Of a DNA stretch of 64,000 nt, positions 17,807 through 25,857 are shown in pieces. Location: positions 29,564 to 93,563 of the forward strand of contig NZ_CALPCS010000009.1 of NCBI RefSeq assembly GCF_943193065.1, given 5' to 3'. Numbering within the stretch: position 1 is the first letter of the stretch; each line of letters begins with the position of its first letter. Origin of the DNA: Veillonella agrestimuris (lineage in GTDB: Bacteria > Bacillota > Negativicutes > Veillonellales > Veillonellaceae). The notes below the pieces were generated by a model. The model was not told where the DNA came from, searched no databases, and saw only the letters and a list, made by a program, of their open reading frames with translations. Made by a program: the position numbers and the translations under genes.

Positions 17807-17935
17807 CGTCGCAAAAGACCCAGACCAGAAGCGGTAGGAACAGAAACTCAAGGTGAGAAGCGCTCCTTAAGAGAACACATTCAACCAGAAGGGGATTCCA
17901 CTAATCGGATAGGTACGCAACAAAGGCTAAAAGGG

Positions 17936-19261
17936 ATGTCAACACAGCGCCGAAAACGCAGTAAAAACAGTAAAAGTGGGCCGCAGTACACAGAGAAGCG
18001 AAGTGCTAAATCTGTTTTGACCAACAAGGTTGAGTCAGCGTTACGGCGTACTGTGGGGACCGCTTTGCGGGCTAAAGAAGAAGTTAATGAGCGCAGAAAA
18101 ATGCGGGATGCTTCTGTGAAAGTGACTGCATTACGCCGTAAAGAGCGCCAAGAGAAACGAACGCAACCAATTGCGAAAACGACGCCTACTATGGCGTTGA
18201 AACGCATCGTTTCTCCTGCTAATGTAGGTCATGCGGTAGCAAAAGTAGGCCGTTCTTTGACTTTCGACATTGGTATTGATTTAGGGACTGCTAATATTCT
18301 TATCTATGCAAAAGGGAAAGGTCTCGTCTTAGATGAACCATCTTGTGTAGCAAAAGATATGCACACGGGAGATGTGTTGGCTGTTGGTGAAGAAGCCCAT
18401 CGTATGATTGGGCGGACGCCACAAGGGGTGGAAGTAATCCGTCCTGTACAGGCCGGTGTCGTTGCAGATTACGATATGACAGAATTTATGTTGAAATACT
18501 TGATTCGTTCTGTTATGCCTGCATCTCGCATTATGAAAACTCGCATCGTCGTTTGCGTTCCATCTGGCATTACGCCTGTTGAAAAACGAGCCATTTTAGA
18601 AGCTTTGCTTCGCATAGGTGCTAAAAAGACCGTCCTTATTGAAGAAACGCTAGCGGCTGCTATGGGAACTAGCTTAAATGAAGCTGATCAAGTAGGAGCC
18701 ATGGTCGTCGATATTGGCGGGGGTACTACGGATATTGCTGTCTTAAGTGATACAGGTGTTGTTGTTAGTGAGTCGCTCCGCATTGGCGGTGATACTTTCA
18801 CAGATGCCATTGTTCGTTATGTGCGAAGAAAGAAAAAACTTGTCATTGGTAATCTTACGGCAGAAGATATAAAAATCTCCACTGGTACCGTAGACCGTAG
18901 ATCTCAAGAGAGACATATCGAAGTACGTGGTCGAGATGCGTCTACGGGATTACCAAATACGGCGTCACTTACATCGTTGGAAGTACAACGGGCATTAGAA
19001 CCGCAAGTGATGAATATTTTGGAAGGCATTAAAGGTATTCTTGAAAAGACACCGCCAGAATTAGTGGCAGCTATTGGCGATCATGGTATTATTTTAACTG
19101 GTGGTGGCGCTTTGATTGACGGTATTGATCGAGTAATTTCTCGATCGGTGGGTATTGCTGCGTATGTAGTAGATTCTCCGCGTTATGCCGTTATTAAAGG
19201 GGTAGCGAAAACATTAGATGAAATCTCGTCGCTTCGCGATACATTAGAAGATTTGCAATAA
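17936..19261 (+). CDS. mreB: MreB-family actin-like protein with a long basic N-terminal extension
   Basis: An actin-like ATPase that organises wall synthesis along the inner membrane. The MreB core (about the last 335 residues) has phosphate-1 IGIDLGTANILIYAKGKG, phosphate-2 VVDIGGGTTDIAVLS and adenosine motif ILTGGGALIDGIDRVIS. Unlike ordinary MreB, which starts within about 10 residues of the actin fold, this frame continues upstream without a stop to a GTG at 17717 that overlaps murA. That gives up to about 180 extra residues, very rich in Arg and Lys. ATG 17936 is preferred here because of aaagg at 17922-17926 and the hairpin upstream, leaving a basic extension of about 105 residues. The exact start is uncertain. 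No mreC or mreD follows. Confidence 0.85.
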   Translation: MSTQRRKRSKNSKSGPQYTEKRSAKSVLTNKVESALRRTVGTALRAKEEVNERRKMRDASVKVTALRRKERQEKRTQPIAKTTPTMALKRIVSPANVGHAVAKVGRSLTFDIGIDLGTANILIYAKGKGLVLDEPSCVAKDMHTGDVLAVGEEAHRMIGRTPQGVEVIRPVQAGVVADYDMTEFMLKYLIRSVMPASRIMKTRIVVCVPSGITPVEKRAILEALLRIGAKKTVLIEETLAAAMGTSLNEADQVGAMVVDIGGGTTDIAVLSDTGVVVSESLRIGGDTFTDAIVRYVRRKKKLVIGNLTAEDIKISTGTVDRRSQERHIEVRGRDASTGLPNTASLTSLEVQRALEPQVMNILEGIKGILEKTPPELVAAIGDHGIILTGGGALIDGIDRVISRSVGIAAYVVDSPRYAVIKGVAKTLDEISSLRDTLEDLQ

Positions 19262-19293
19262 ACATATATAAAGCTATGAGAAAGGAGCGTATC

Positions 19294-20634
19294 ATGACTG
19301 GCATTACTAGAACTGTATTATCTTTGTTAGTCCTTAGCACAGTTGGTTCTACTGCATTAGCAGGGGATTTAACAAACCTTAGAGTATCGAATTATGATGG
19401 CACGAGTCGAATTGTGTTAGACGTAACAGAACTGCCTTTGTCGTGGACTAAATCCTATCATAGTGATTCTCGTACGGTAACCTTAAATTTAGCTAATATT
19501 ACCAATAAAGTGACTACATCCATTGGGAAACAAGTGTCTAAGGATGGGGTTCTTAAAGATGTGTCCATTTTCCCTGCTAAAGGGGGGATTCAAGTTAAGT
19601 TAGGTGCTAGTAAAGCCGTTAATTTTCATGCTTTTTCACTGTCTAATCCGGATCGCATCGTTGTGGATATGTTTTCTGATTATAGTCAGAAAACAACAAA
19701 AAATATAAGCGACTCCATAGGGGTTACGAAAATTAAGACGACTGTGCCAGAAGGCGTTATAAAAGCGACCTCTCTTGTAGTAAGTAATGAATCGCCTATG
19801 ATGGTTATGCACGACGAAGATGGACTTACGTTAGCCTCTGTTACAGAGAAATACATTGCGGCCCTTGGTCTTACTGAAAAAGGGAAAGATTTTAATAAAC
19901 TTTATTCTGTAAGTCGCAGTGGGGATATGGATATTGATAAAATTGCATCTGTTGGTGTATTGCGGTATACGCCGAGTAGAGGCTATTTCGTAGAAGAAAA
20001 GGCGCCTCTATTGCAGGTGAAAGCTGGCAAAGAGCAGATGATAATATCTTCTGTAAATAGACCGCGCCGAAAAGATTCTCTAGCACTGTACACACCTCGT
20101 TTTGGGAATAGTACAGAAACCAATCAATACGGTCATGAAGTGACTGTTACCGGAGGTAAGGTAGCAAGTATTAGTAATGGCAATTCACCGTTAAAAGTTG
20201 GATCCTATGTATTGTCTGCTCATGGGGAAGCTATTAAATCTTTACAATCCTTAACAATAGGAACGCCTGTATCATTACAACCGCGAGAAGCATTAGCTAA
20301 AGTCGATACAGATGGAGGCTCTGTATTTGAAGGTGGTCATCTTGTTTTGCGCAATGGCTCTTATGTAGGTCCGTTGTCATCGACCAATGAAGGACGAACC
20401 TTCATCGGTTCTACTAAGGATGAAAAACTCATTGTAGTAGCTATTGATAAAAAAGAACCACAATCGGTAGGAGTCACCTTAGAAGAAGGAGCAGAGCTCT
20501 TGAAATCACTCGGTGCTGTTAATGGCTTTGAATTGTCTAACCAAGGTCGAGTCGATATGACTGTTAAAGACGAACCAATCGATAAAAGTGGGCAGAATAA
20601 TACTGTGTATGAAAGTATTTTGCTAGTCAAATAA
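19294..20634 (+). CDS. Secreted AMIN-domain protein with partial phosphodiester-glycosidase-like region
   Basis: A periplasmic or envelope protein of unknown role. A signal peptide (about 1-23, ending STALA) is followed by an AMIN domain (about 25-110: LRVSNYDGTSRIVLDV...PDRIVVDMF), a fold that binds peptidoglycan or septal wall. Residues about 230-350 resemble the N-terminal part of NAGPA-type phosphodiester glycosidases (LALYTPRFGNSTETNQYGHEV, VLSAHGEAI), but the catalytic half of that family is not visible, so it is probably not an enzyme of that type. ATG 19294 is chosen over 19276 because aaaggag lies at 19281-19287. It follows the MreB-family gene by 32 bases, which suggests a wall-related role. 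Confidence 0.7.
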   Translation: MTGITRTVLSLLVLSTVGSTALAGDLTNLRVSNYDGTSRIVLDVTELPLSWTKSYHSDSRTVTLNLANITNKVTTSIGKQVSKDGVLKDVSIFPAKGGIQVKLGASKAVNFHAFSLSNPDRIVVDMFSDYSQKTTKNISDSIGVTKIKTTVPEGVIKATSLVVSNESPMMVMHDEDGLTLASVTEKYIAALGLTEKGKDFNKLYSVSRSGDMDIDKIASVGVLRYTPSRGYFVEEKAPLLQVKAGKEQMIISSVNRPRRKDSLALYTPRFGNSTETNQYGHEVTVTGGKVASISNGNSPLKVGSYVLSAHGEAIKSLQSLTIGTPVSLQPREALAKVDTDGGSVFEGGHLVLRNGSYVGPLSSTNEGRTFIGSTKDEKLIVVAIDKKEPQSVGVTLEEGAELLKSLGAVNGFELSNQGRVDMTVKDEPIDKSGQNNTVYESILLVK

Positions 20635-20674
20635 TGATACACATAGGTTGCATAAAAGTTGCATACAATTTTGT

Positions 20675-20703
20675 TTGAAAAAAAAGAATAAATTTAGTAT
20701 AAT
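20675..20703 (+). promoter_or_regulatory. Predicted sigma-70-type promoter before the small secreted protein
   Basis: TTGAAA at 20675-20680, a 17-base spacer, and TATAAT at 20698-20703. It is near consensus and probably drives the small protein, the S55 protease and the mla genes, which follow with gaps of 8-21 bases and a 1-base overlap and no terminator between them. Confidence 0.82.
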
Positions 20704-20758
20704 AGATTCAATCATTTAATATCTAAATGTTACATATTATATAGAAGGAGGGATCGTT

Positions 20759-21043
20759 ATGAAAAAAACTATGTTAGCTTTTGCTGCATTGTTAGCACTT
20801 GGTGTTACTTCTGTAATGGCGGCCCCTGTATCATACCAAAGCGTATTAACAGGGAAAGTAGCATCTGTAGTAGCTGTTGGCTCCCCTGTAACGGAAGGGC
20901 AAACATTGGTGACTGTAGAAACTTTAGCAGGTCCAATGGCAGCAGCTAAATCTACTGTAAATGGTACTGTATCTGCAGTAAATGTTGCAGTAGGTTCTGA
21001 TGTTTCTCGTGACCAAGTTGTTGTCACTGTAGAAAGTAAATAA
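20759..21043 (+). CDS. Small secreted biotinyl/lipoyl-like (barrel-sandwich) protein
   Basis: A 94-residue protein with a clear signal peptide (about 1-21, cleavage after VMAA or VMA). The rest matches the half-barrel pattern of biotinyl/lipoyl domains: LTGKVASVVAVGSPVTEGQTLVTVE, then a turn, then STVNGTVSAVNVAVGSDVSRDQVVVTVE. The position of the modified lysine (MKM in carrier proteins) is occupied by AGPMAAAK, so it is probably not biotinylated or lipoylated, which would also be unusual outside the cytoplasm. This half-motif is common in adaptor subunits of efflux systems. It stands 11 bases before the S55 protease gene and upstream of mlaEFD. Its role is unknown. Confidence 0.75.
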   Translation: MKKTMLAFAALLALGVTSVMAAPVSYQSVLTGKVASVVAVGSPVTEGQTLVTVETLAGPMAAAKSTVNGTVSAVNVAVGSDVSRDQVVVTVESK

Positions 21044-21054
21044 AGGAGATAGGA

Positions 21055-23010
21055 ATGAAGTTTTCTCATTCTTGGCGTCGGTATAGAAAAACGATACTGG
21101 CGCTTTTCTTCTGTAGTGCGCTATCATCGGCACAGGCAGTGGACTTTATGCCTGTTAATGATGTAGAAACGGGCATGGAAGGGATAGCAAAAACTGTAAT
21201 AGTAGGAGATACCATCTCTACCTTTGACGTGAAAGTCTTAGGTGTTATGAAGGATAGAGGTCCTTCGGGGCACTTGATTTTGGCAAAATTCTCTGGTCCT
21301 GTTATAGAACAAACTGGAGGGATTGCTCACGGTATGAGTGGTAGTCCTGTATATATAAATGGAAAATTAGTAGGCGCTATAGCGTATGGTTGGGGCTTTG
21401 CAGATGGAACGATTGGCATGATTACACCGATCGAAGATATGGTGAAATTATGGAATATTCCATACGAGAAGAATTTATCCAATACCTGGTCTGACCAACA
21501 ATTAATTCCTTTAACGACGCCTTTGATGGCTTACGGTTTTGACCGTAAATCGATGGATTATTTTAAAGCTAAATTGCCACAATATAATTATGAAACTTAT
21601 GATACAGCTAGCGCTAGCGGCGACGATATAGTAAAACCGTTAGAAGCCGGTGGATCTGTAGCAGCATTATTAGTGGATGGGGATTTAAAATTAGGCTCCA
21701 TTGGCACAGTGACTCACGTAGACGGTGAGAAAATCGTAGCCTTTGGTCATCCGTTCTTGAAACATGGGTCGACGAATTACTTCATGCATAATGCTAGCAT
21801 TTTTACGGTTGTAAAAAGCTATAATGCAGCTTTTAAATTGGGGTCTATGGGTCAAGAAGTAGGCACGGTTACAGAAGATAGAGGTGCAGGGATCGCTGGT
21901 GTGTCTGGCGTGATTTCCCACGGCATTCCTGTACGATTCCATTTGAAAGATATCGACATGGGTCGCGATGAGAGCTCTTACGTCAAAGTCGTTGAAGATA
22001 AAGAAATGACGCCTACATTGGCAGCTACATCATTGTATAATATGTTGAATAAATTAATTGATCGCAGTGGTTCTGGTACATCTACTATTTCCTATACCAT
22101 TACGCCAAAAGGCAAAGATTTAAAACCTTTGAAGCGAACTAATATGTTCTATAGTAGTGATTCAATTACAGAAAAAACTGTCGATGAATTTTATAATATT
22201 ATCGACATTCTTTTGAATAACCGTTTTGTTGATTATGAAATTGCTGACATTGCAGTCGAAGCAGATATTACGGAAGATAAGAAAACAGCAAAGCTCGTTG
22301 ATGCCGCTGCATCTTCTACGATTGTGGCGCCTGGCGATACGATTGTTGTAGACGTTATTTTGGAACCATATAGAGGTGAGAAAATTACGAAAGAAGTATT
22401 CTTTACGGTTCCAAAAGATCAACCAATTGGTACATATACATTAGAAGTACGTGGTGGTGGTGAAATTCCATTGCCATATGTATTGGAAAAGCAAAAATAT
22501 AATTTAACAGATGAAGTGTTGCGACGCCTAAAAGTGTATAAAGATTTTGATGATTTATTTAGTGAATTGGAAAAGACAGACACAAATAATCAAATCGTTG
22601 TAGAATTCTTAGAAGAAGGCATTAGTCTCGTTAATGAAGAAGCATCTACTAAATCTGTGAAAAAAGCTAAATTGCAAGATGTAGAAGAGAAGCCGAGTCC
22701 AGGAGCAATGAAAAAGAAAAACTCCCATGAAGACTTAGGTGATACAAAAGAAGAAGATCAAAAAGCGAAAGCTTCTGTGGACACAGAATATATTGTACAA
22801 GGTGATGGACAATTTACCGTACAAGTTATGAGTGTTGGAGATCGAGATAAAGCGCTAGCAAAACGAGCTAAAGAAATGAAAGCGCAAGCTAAAATGGCTC
22901 ATAAACTAGAGCTTGAAAATGAAGCCGGCAAAACAACAGCGGGCAAAGCGAAAGCAGAGAAAGCAAACGCCCCTAAAGATGGGGCTGATAAGGAAGATAC
23001 TAGTAGGTAA
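21055..23010 (+). CDS. SpoIVB-type (S55) serine peptidase domain protein, secreted
   Basis: A signal peptide or membrane anchor (about 1-29, ending SSAQA) precedes an S55 domain. The nucleophile motif GMSGSPVY lies at 93-100 (preceded by H), followed by the family's AFGHPFLKHG. In sporulating Firmicutes SpoIVB triggers sigma-K activation, but this window shows an envelope context with no sporulation genes. The protein is 651 residues, longer than SpoIVB, with a long charged Lys/Glu/Ala-rich C-terminal tail (from about 540) that looks disordered. No PDZ domain is obvious. It is followed 11 bases later by mlaE. It may process envelope proteins; the substrate is unknown. Confidence 0.8.
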   Translation: MKFSHSWRRYRKTILALFFCSALSSAQAVDFMPVNDVETGMEGIAKTVIVGDTISTFDVKVLGVMKDRGPSGHLILAKFSGPVIEQTGGIAHGMSGSPVYINGKLVGAIAYGWGFADGTIGMITPIEDMVKLWNIPYEKNLSNTWSDQQLIPLTTPLMAYGFDRKSMDYFKAKLPQYNYETYDTASASGDDIVKPLEAGGSVAALLVDGDLKLGSIGTVTHVDGEKIVAFGHPFLKHGSTNYFMHNASIFTVVKSYNAAFKLGSMGQEVGTVTEDRGAGIAGVSGVISHGIPVRFHLKDIDMGRDESSYVKVVEDKEMTPTLAATSLYNMLNKLIDRSGSGTSTISYTITPKGKDLKPLKRTNMFYSSDSITEKTVDEFYNIIDILLNNRFVDYEIADIAVEADITEDKKTAKLVDAAASSTIVAPGDTIVVDVILEPYRGEKITKEVFFTVPKDQPIGTYTLEVRGGGEIPLPYVLEKQKYNLTDEVLRRLKVYKDFDDLFSELEKTDTNNQIVVEFLEEGISLVNEEASTKSVKKAKLQDVEEKPSPGAMKKKNSHEDLGDTKEEDQKAKASVDTEYIVQGDGQFTVQVMSVGDRDKALAKRAKEMKAQAKMAHKLELENEAGKTTAGKAKAEKANAPKDGADKEDTSR

Positions 23011-23021
23011 GGAGGCAAGCA

Positions 23022-23783
23022 GTGAACTGGCTTGAAGTTGTGGGCCGTAAAGTAATGGATGGCTTCTCTCAAATTGGGAGCGCCACATTATTGATAGGGC
23101 AAACCATAAAGCAATTGAAGATGCTAAATGTTTGGCATGTAGTGCAACAAATGGCTCACTTAGGTGTAGACTCTTTGCCTATCATTAGCCTTACTTTACT
23201 ATTTGCAGGTGGCGTTATGACCTTGCAAATTACGGATGTATTGATTACCTATGGCGCTCAAAGTACAGTGGGGGGGCTTATGGCTGTTGCTATGGGTCGT
23301 GAGTTGGGACCTATTTTAGTAGGCGTAGTTCTCGCTGGCCGGGTCGGTGCTGCTATTACTGCAGAAATCGGGACTATGAAAGTGACAGAACAAATTGATG
23401 CCCTTAGAGTAATGGCGGTAGATCCTGTAGGATATCTCGTTGTACCTCGTGTTGTAGCTTGTATGATTATGGTGCCAATTTTAGCGTTTTATGGTATTGT
23501 TATTGGTATCGGTGGTGGCTATTTTGTAGCTACTGTTATCAAAGGTTTGGCGCCAGCTACCTATTTAGATTCAATACAATTGTTTTCCACTATTTCTGAC
23601 TTCACATTAGGTTTGTTAAAGTCTAGTGTCTTTGGTGCAGTCATTGCTTTAGTAGGTGCATACAAAGGGATGAACACAAAGATGGGAGCAGAAGCAGTGG
23701 GCTTCTCTACAACTAGTTCTGTAGTGACTAGTATTATCCTCATTTTTGTATTGAACTACTTTTTATCATCTATACTATATTAA
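23022..23783 (+). CDS. mlaE: Phospholipid-trafficking ABC permease MlaE
   Basis: The inner-membrane permease of the Mla/MCE phospholipid transport system. At 253 residues it has the MlaE-family signature MAVAMGRELGPILVGVVLAGRVGAAITAEIGTMKVTEQIDALRVM and later membrane segments to the C-terminus. The GTG start at 23022 is supported by aaggagg ending about 8 bases before. It forms a unit with mlaF and mlaD downstream. The codons for Val-Gly-Gly at 23268-23276 create a 7-G run. Confidence 0.93.
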   Translation: MNWLEVVGRKVMDGFSQIGSATLLIGQTIKQLKMLNVWHVVQQMAHLGVDSLPIISLTLLFAGGVMTLQITDVLITYGAQSTVGGLMAVAMGRELGPILVGVVLAGRVGAAITAEIGTMKVTEQIDALRVMAVDPVGYLVVPRVVACMIMVPILAFYGIVIGIGGGYFVATVIKGLAPATYLDSIQLFSTISDFTLGLLKSSVFGAVIALVGAYKGMNTKMGAEAVGFSTTSSVVTSIILIFVLNYFLSSILY

Positions 23784-23804
23784 TCAAACTCGGAAGAACG
23801 ACAT

Positions 23805-24563
23805 ATGATAGAATTACGAGATGTAGTTGTAGCTTATGATAGTCGAGTGATATTAGACTCCATTAACCTCACCGTTGAAGATGGCGAAACATTAGTCATT
23901 CTCGGGGGTAGTGGCAGTGGTAAAAGTACACTATTGCGACTTCTCATTGGGTTGCAACGACCTACATCAGGACAGATCATAGTAGATGGTGTTGATATTA
24001 CCACTATATCTGAAGACGAATTTAATACAGTACGCCAAAAAATGGGAATGGTATTTCAATACTCTGCCTTATTTGACTCCATGTCAGTAGGTGAAAATGT
24101 AGCCTTTGGCCTCCGACAACATACTGATAAAAAAGACGATGAAATTAATGGCATCGTTAGTGAGCGATTAGACTGGGTTGGGCTGAGAGGTTACGAATCG
24201 TATATGCCCAATGAATTGTCTGGGGGTATGAAAAAGAGGGTCAGCTTAGCGCGAGCTATTGCACTAGATCCAACGCTTATACTCTACGATGAGCCTTCTT
24301 CGGGCCTCGATCCGATTACGTCAGGTACGATTAGCATGCTCATTCGTGGTATGCAAGAGCGATTAGATTGTACATCTATCGTTGTAACACATGATATGCA
24401 ATCTGCTTTTTATGTAGCCGACAGGATTGCCTTATTGGATAAAGGGAAATTTATTGAGATTTCTCCTACGGAGGAATTTAAACACTCTTCCAATCCAAAA
24501 GTACAACAGTTTATCAATGGAGCGGCTGAACCCATTCATATTGTGGCAAGGAGAGACGTGTAA
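23805..24563 (+). CDS. mlaF: Phospholipid-trafficking ABC ATPase MlaF
   Basis: The cytoplasmic ATPase of the Mla complex. Walker A is GGSGSGKST (about 36-44), the signature is LSGGMKKRVSLARAI, and Walker B is LILYDEPSSGLDP. The 252-residue length is typical. Its TAA stop shares an A with the mlaD start codon (24563), so translation of the two is coupled. No MlaB (STAS) gene is found next to it, unlike in E. coli. Confidence 0.95.
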   Translation: MIELRDVVVAYDSRVILDSINLTVEDGETLVILGGSGSGKSTLLRLLIGLQRPTSGQIIVDGVDITTISEDEFNTVRQKMGMVFQYSALFDSMSVGENVAFGLRQHTDKKDDEINGIVSERLDWVGLRGYESYMPNELSGGMKKRVSLARAIALDPTLILYDEPSSGLDPITSGTISMLIRGMQERLDCTSIVVTHDMQSAFYVADRIALLDKGKFIEISPTEEFKHSSNPKVQQFINGAAEPIHIVARRDV

Positions 24564-25834
24564 TGAAGTGGACAACGGAAGCCAAAGTAGGGGCTTTCAC
24601 AATTATAGGTATAATCCTATTTATTATAGGCATTATTTTTGTGGGACGCATCGATATATTCGGAAAACCACAAATGACAATTAACGGTAGTTTTGAACAG
24701 GTCAATGGTTTAAAAAATGGCAACCAAGTTAAATATTCTGGTGTTGCTATTGGTAGTGTTTCTGATATCGAAATTACACCGCAAGGGGTTGTGGTAAAGA
24801 TGAAAGTTGACGATACTACACAAATCCCTAGCGATTCTGTATTTAGTTTAGGATCTGACGGTTTTCTGGGCGATAAATTTATCCAAATTTCTCCAGGTTC
24901 GTCGAAGGTGTATTTGCGCGATGGAGATGCTGTAAAAGGTGAAGGTAGTGATGCTGTAGAAAAAGCCATGAAAAGTGCTGAAAAATTGATGGCTGGTACG
25001 GAGCAAATGTTGCAATCTATCAACAATATTATCGGCGATCCACAAACGCAAAATGCTTTAAAATATTCTTTACAATCTACCGCAGCTATGGCTGACAATG
25101 TAGTAGCTATCACTCAAAATATGGCAGATGTAACAGCACAACTCAATGCAACAGCACAGCAATTTAATGCTGATGGCAATGCGGGGGAAGATATGCGCGC
25201 TATTTTGACAAATATGAAACAAACCACAGAACGCGTGGATAATATGGCGCGTGCCATGGAAGGGACTGTAACAGACCCAACGGCGCAGAATAATTTGAAA
25301 GAAACATTACATAATACGGCACAAATTTCTGCTCGTGTTAATAAATTAATGGGTGGTAAAGCTTACAATAATGGTGCTGAAACGCCTAATGTAGATGATG
25401 CAATAAAAGGTGGTCAGTCTGAAAAAAAGTCATCTTCTAAAGTGGAGCCATCTGTAGATTTCCTTTATAATACTAATGACAATGAGTTCCGCGTAAACGG
25501 TAGAGTCCGCATGTATAGCGATAAAGGAATGGGAGAAATTGGCTTTTCCAATATTGGCGATGGTACTGATTTTGATTTGAATGCAGGTAAATTCATTGCC
25601 CCAAAATGGTTAGTGCGAGGTGGCATTTTTGAAAGTGAACTCGGTGTTGGTTTAGACTATAATCCGCGAGGATCATTTGCCTTATCTGCCGTTATGTATG
25701 ATTTAAATCATCGTAAATATCGATTACGTTCTGATATTCGATTACATAAGGATACCTATGGTGTAGTCCAAATGACAAGACCTTTTAGTTCTTCTAATGG
25801 GGGCACCTATTTCGGTATTAAGCAAGTATTTTAA
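24563..25834 (+). CDS. mlaD: MCE-domain lipid transport protein MlaD with long C-terminal extension
   Basis: One N-terminal membrane segment (about 10-30) and one MCE domain (about 35-120: GLKNGNQVKYSGVAIGSVSDI) match MlaD. The protein is 423 residues, against about 180 in E. coli. After the MCE domain come long helices (about 130-275) and a beta-rich region (about 295-423) with alternating residues that ends in GTYFGIKQVF, as outer-membrane beta-barrels do. In Veillonella parvula a MlaD of this design is reported to span the whole envelope, replacing the separate MlaA/MlaC parts. The sequence here fits that architecture. tolC follows after 23 bases. Confidence 0.92.
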   Translation: MKWTTEAKVGAFTIIGIILFIIGIIFVGRIDIFGKPQMTINGSFEQVNGLKNGNQVKYSGVAIGSVSDIEITPQGVVVKMKVDDTTQIPSDSVFSLGSDGFLGDKFIQISPGSSKVYLRDGDAVKGEGSDAVEKAMKSAEKLMAGTEQMLQSINNIIGDPQTQNALKYSLQSTAAMADNVVAITQNMADVTAQLNATAQQFNADGNAGEDMRAILTNMKQTTERVDNMARAMEGTVTDPTAQNNLKETLHNTAQISARVNKLMGGKAYNNGAETPNVDDAIKGGQSEKKSSSKVEPSVDFLYNTNDNEFRVNGRVRMYSDKGMGEIGFSNIGDGTDFDLNAGKFIAPKWLVRGGIFESELGVGLDYNPRGSFALSAVMYDLNHRKYRLRSDIRLHKDTYGVVQMTRPFSSSNGGTYFGIKQVF

Positions 25835-25857
25835 ACACATTATGTGGAGGTAAACCT

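Noticed and set aside
17742..17840. About 30-codon + strand frame starting at an ATGA overlap with the murA stop
   Set aside because: It is very short, highly basic, spans the GC-rich hairpin and has no recognisable feature. It could be chance.
17881..18207. 108-codon minus-strand frame opposite the mreB extension
   Set aside because: It mirrors the basic low-complexity frame on the other strand and has no ribosome binding site or family resemblance.
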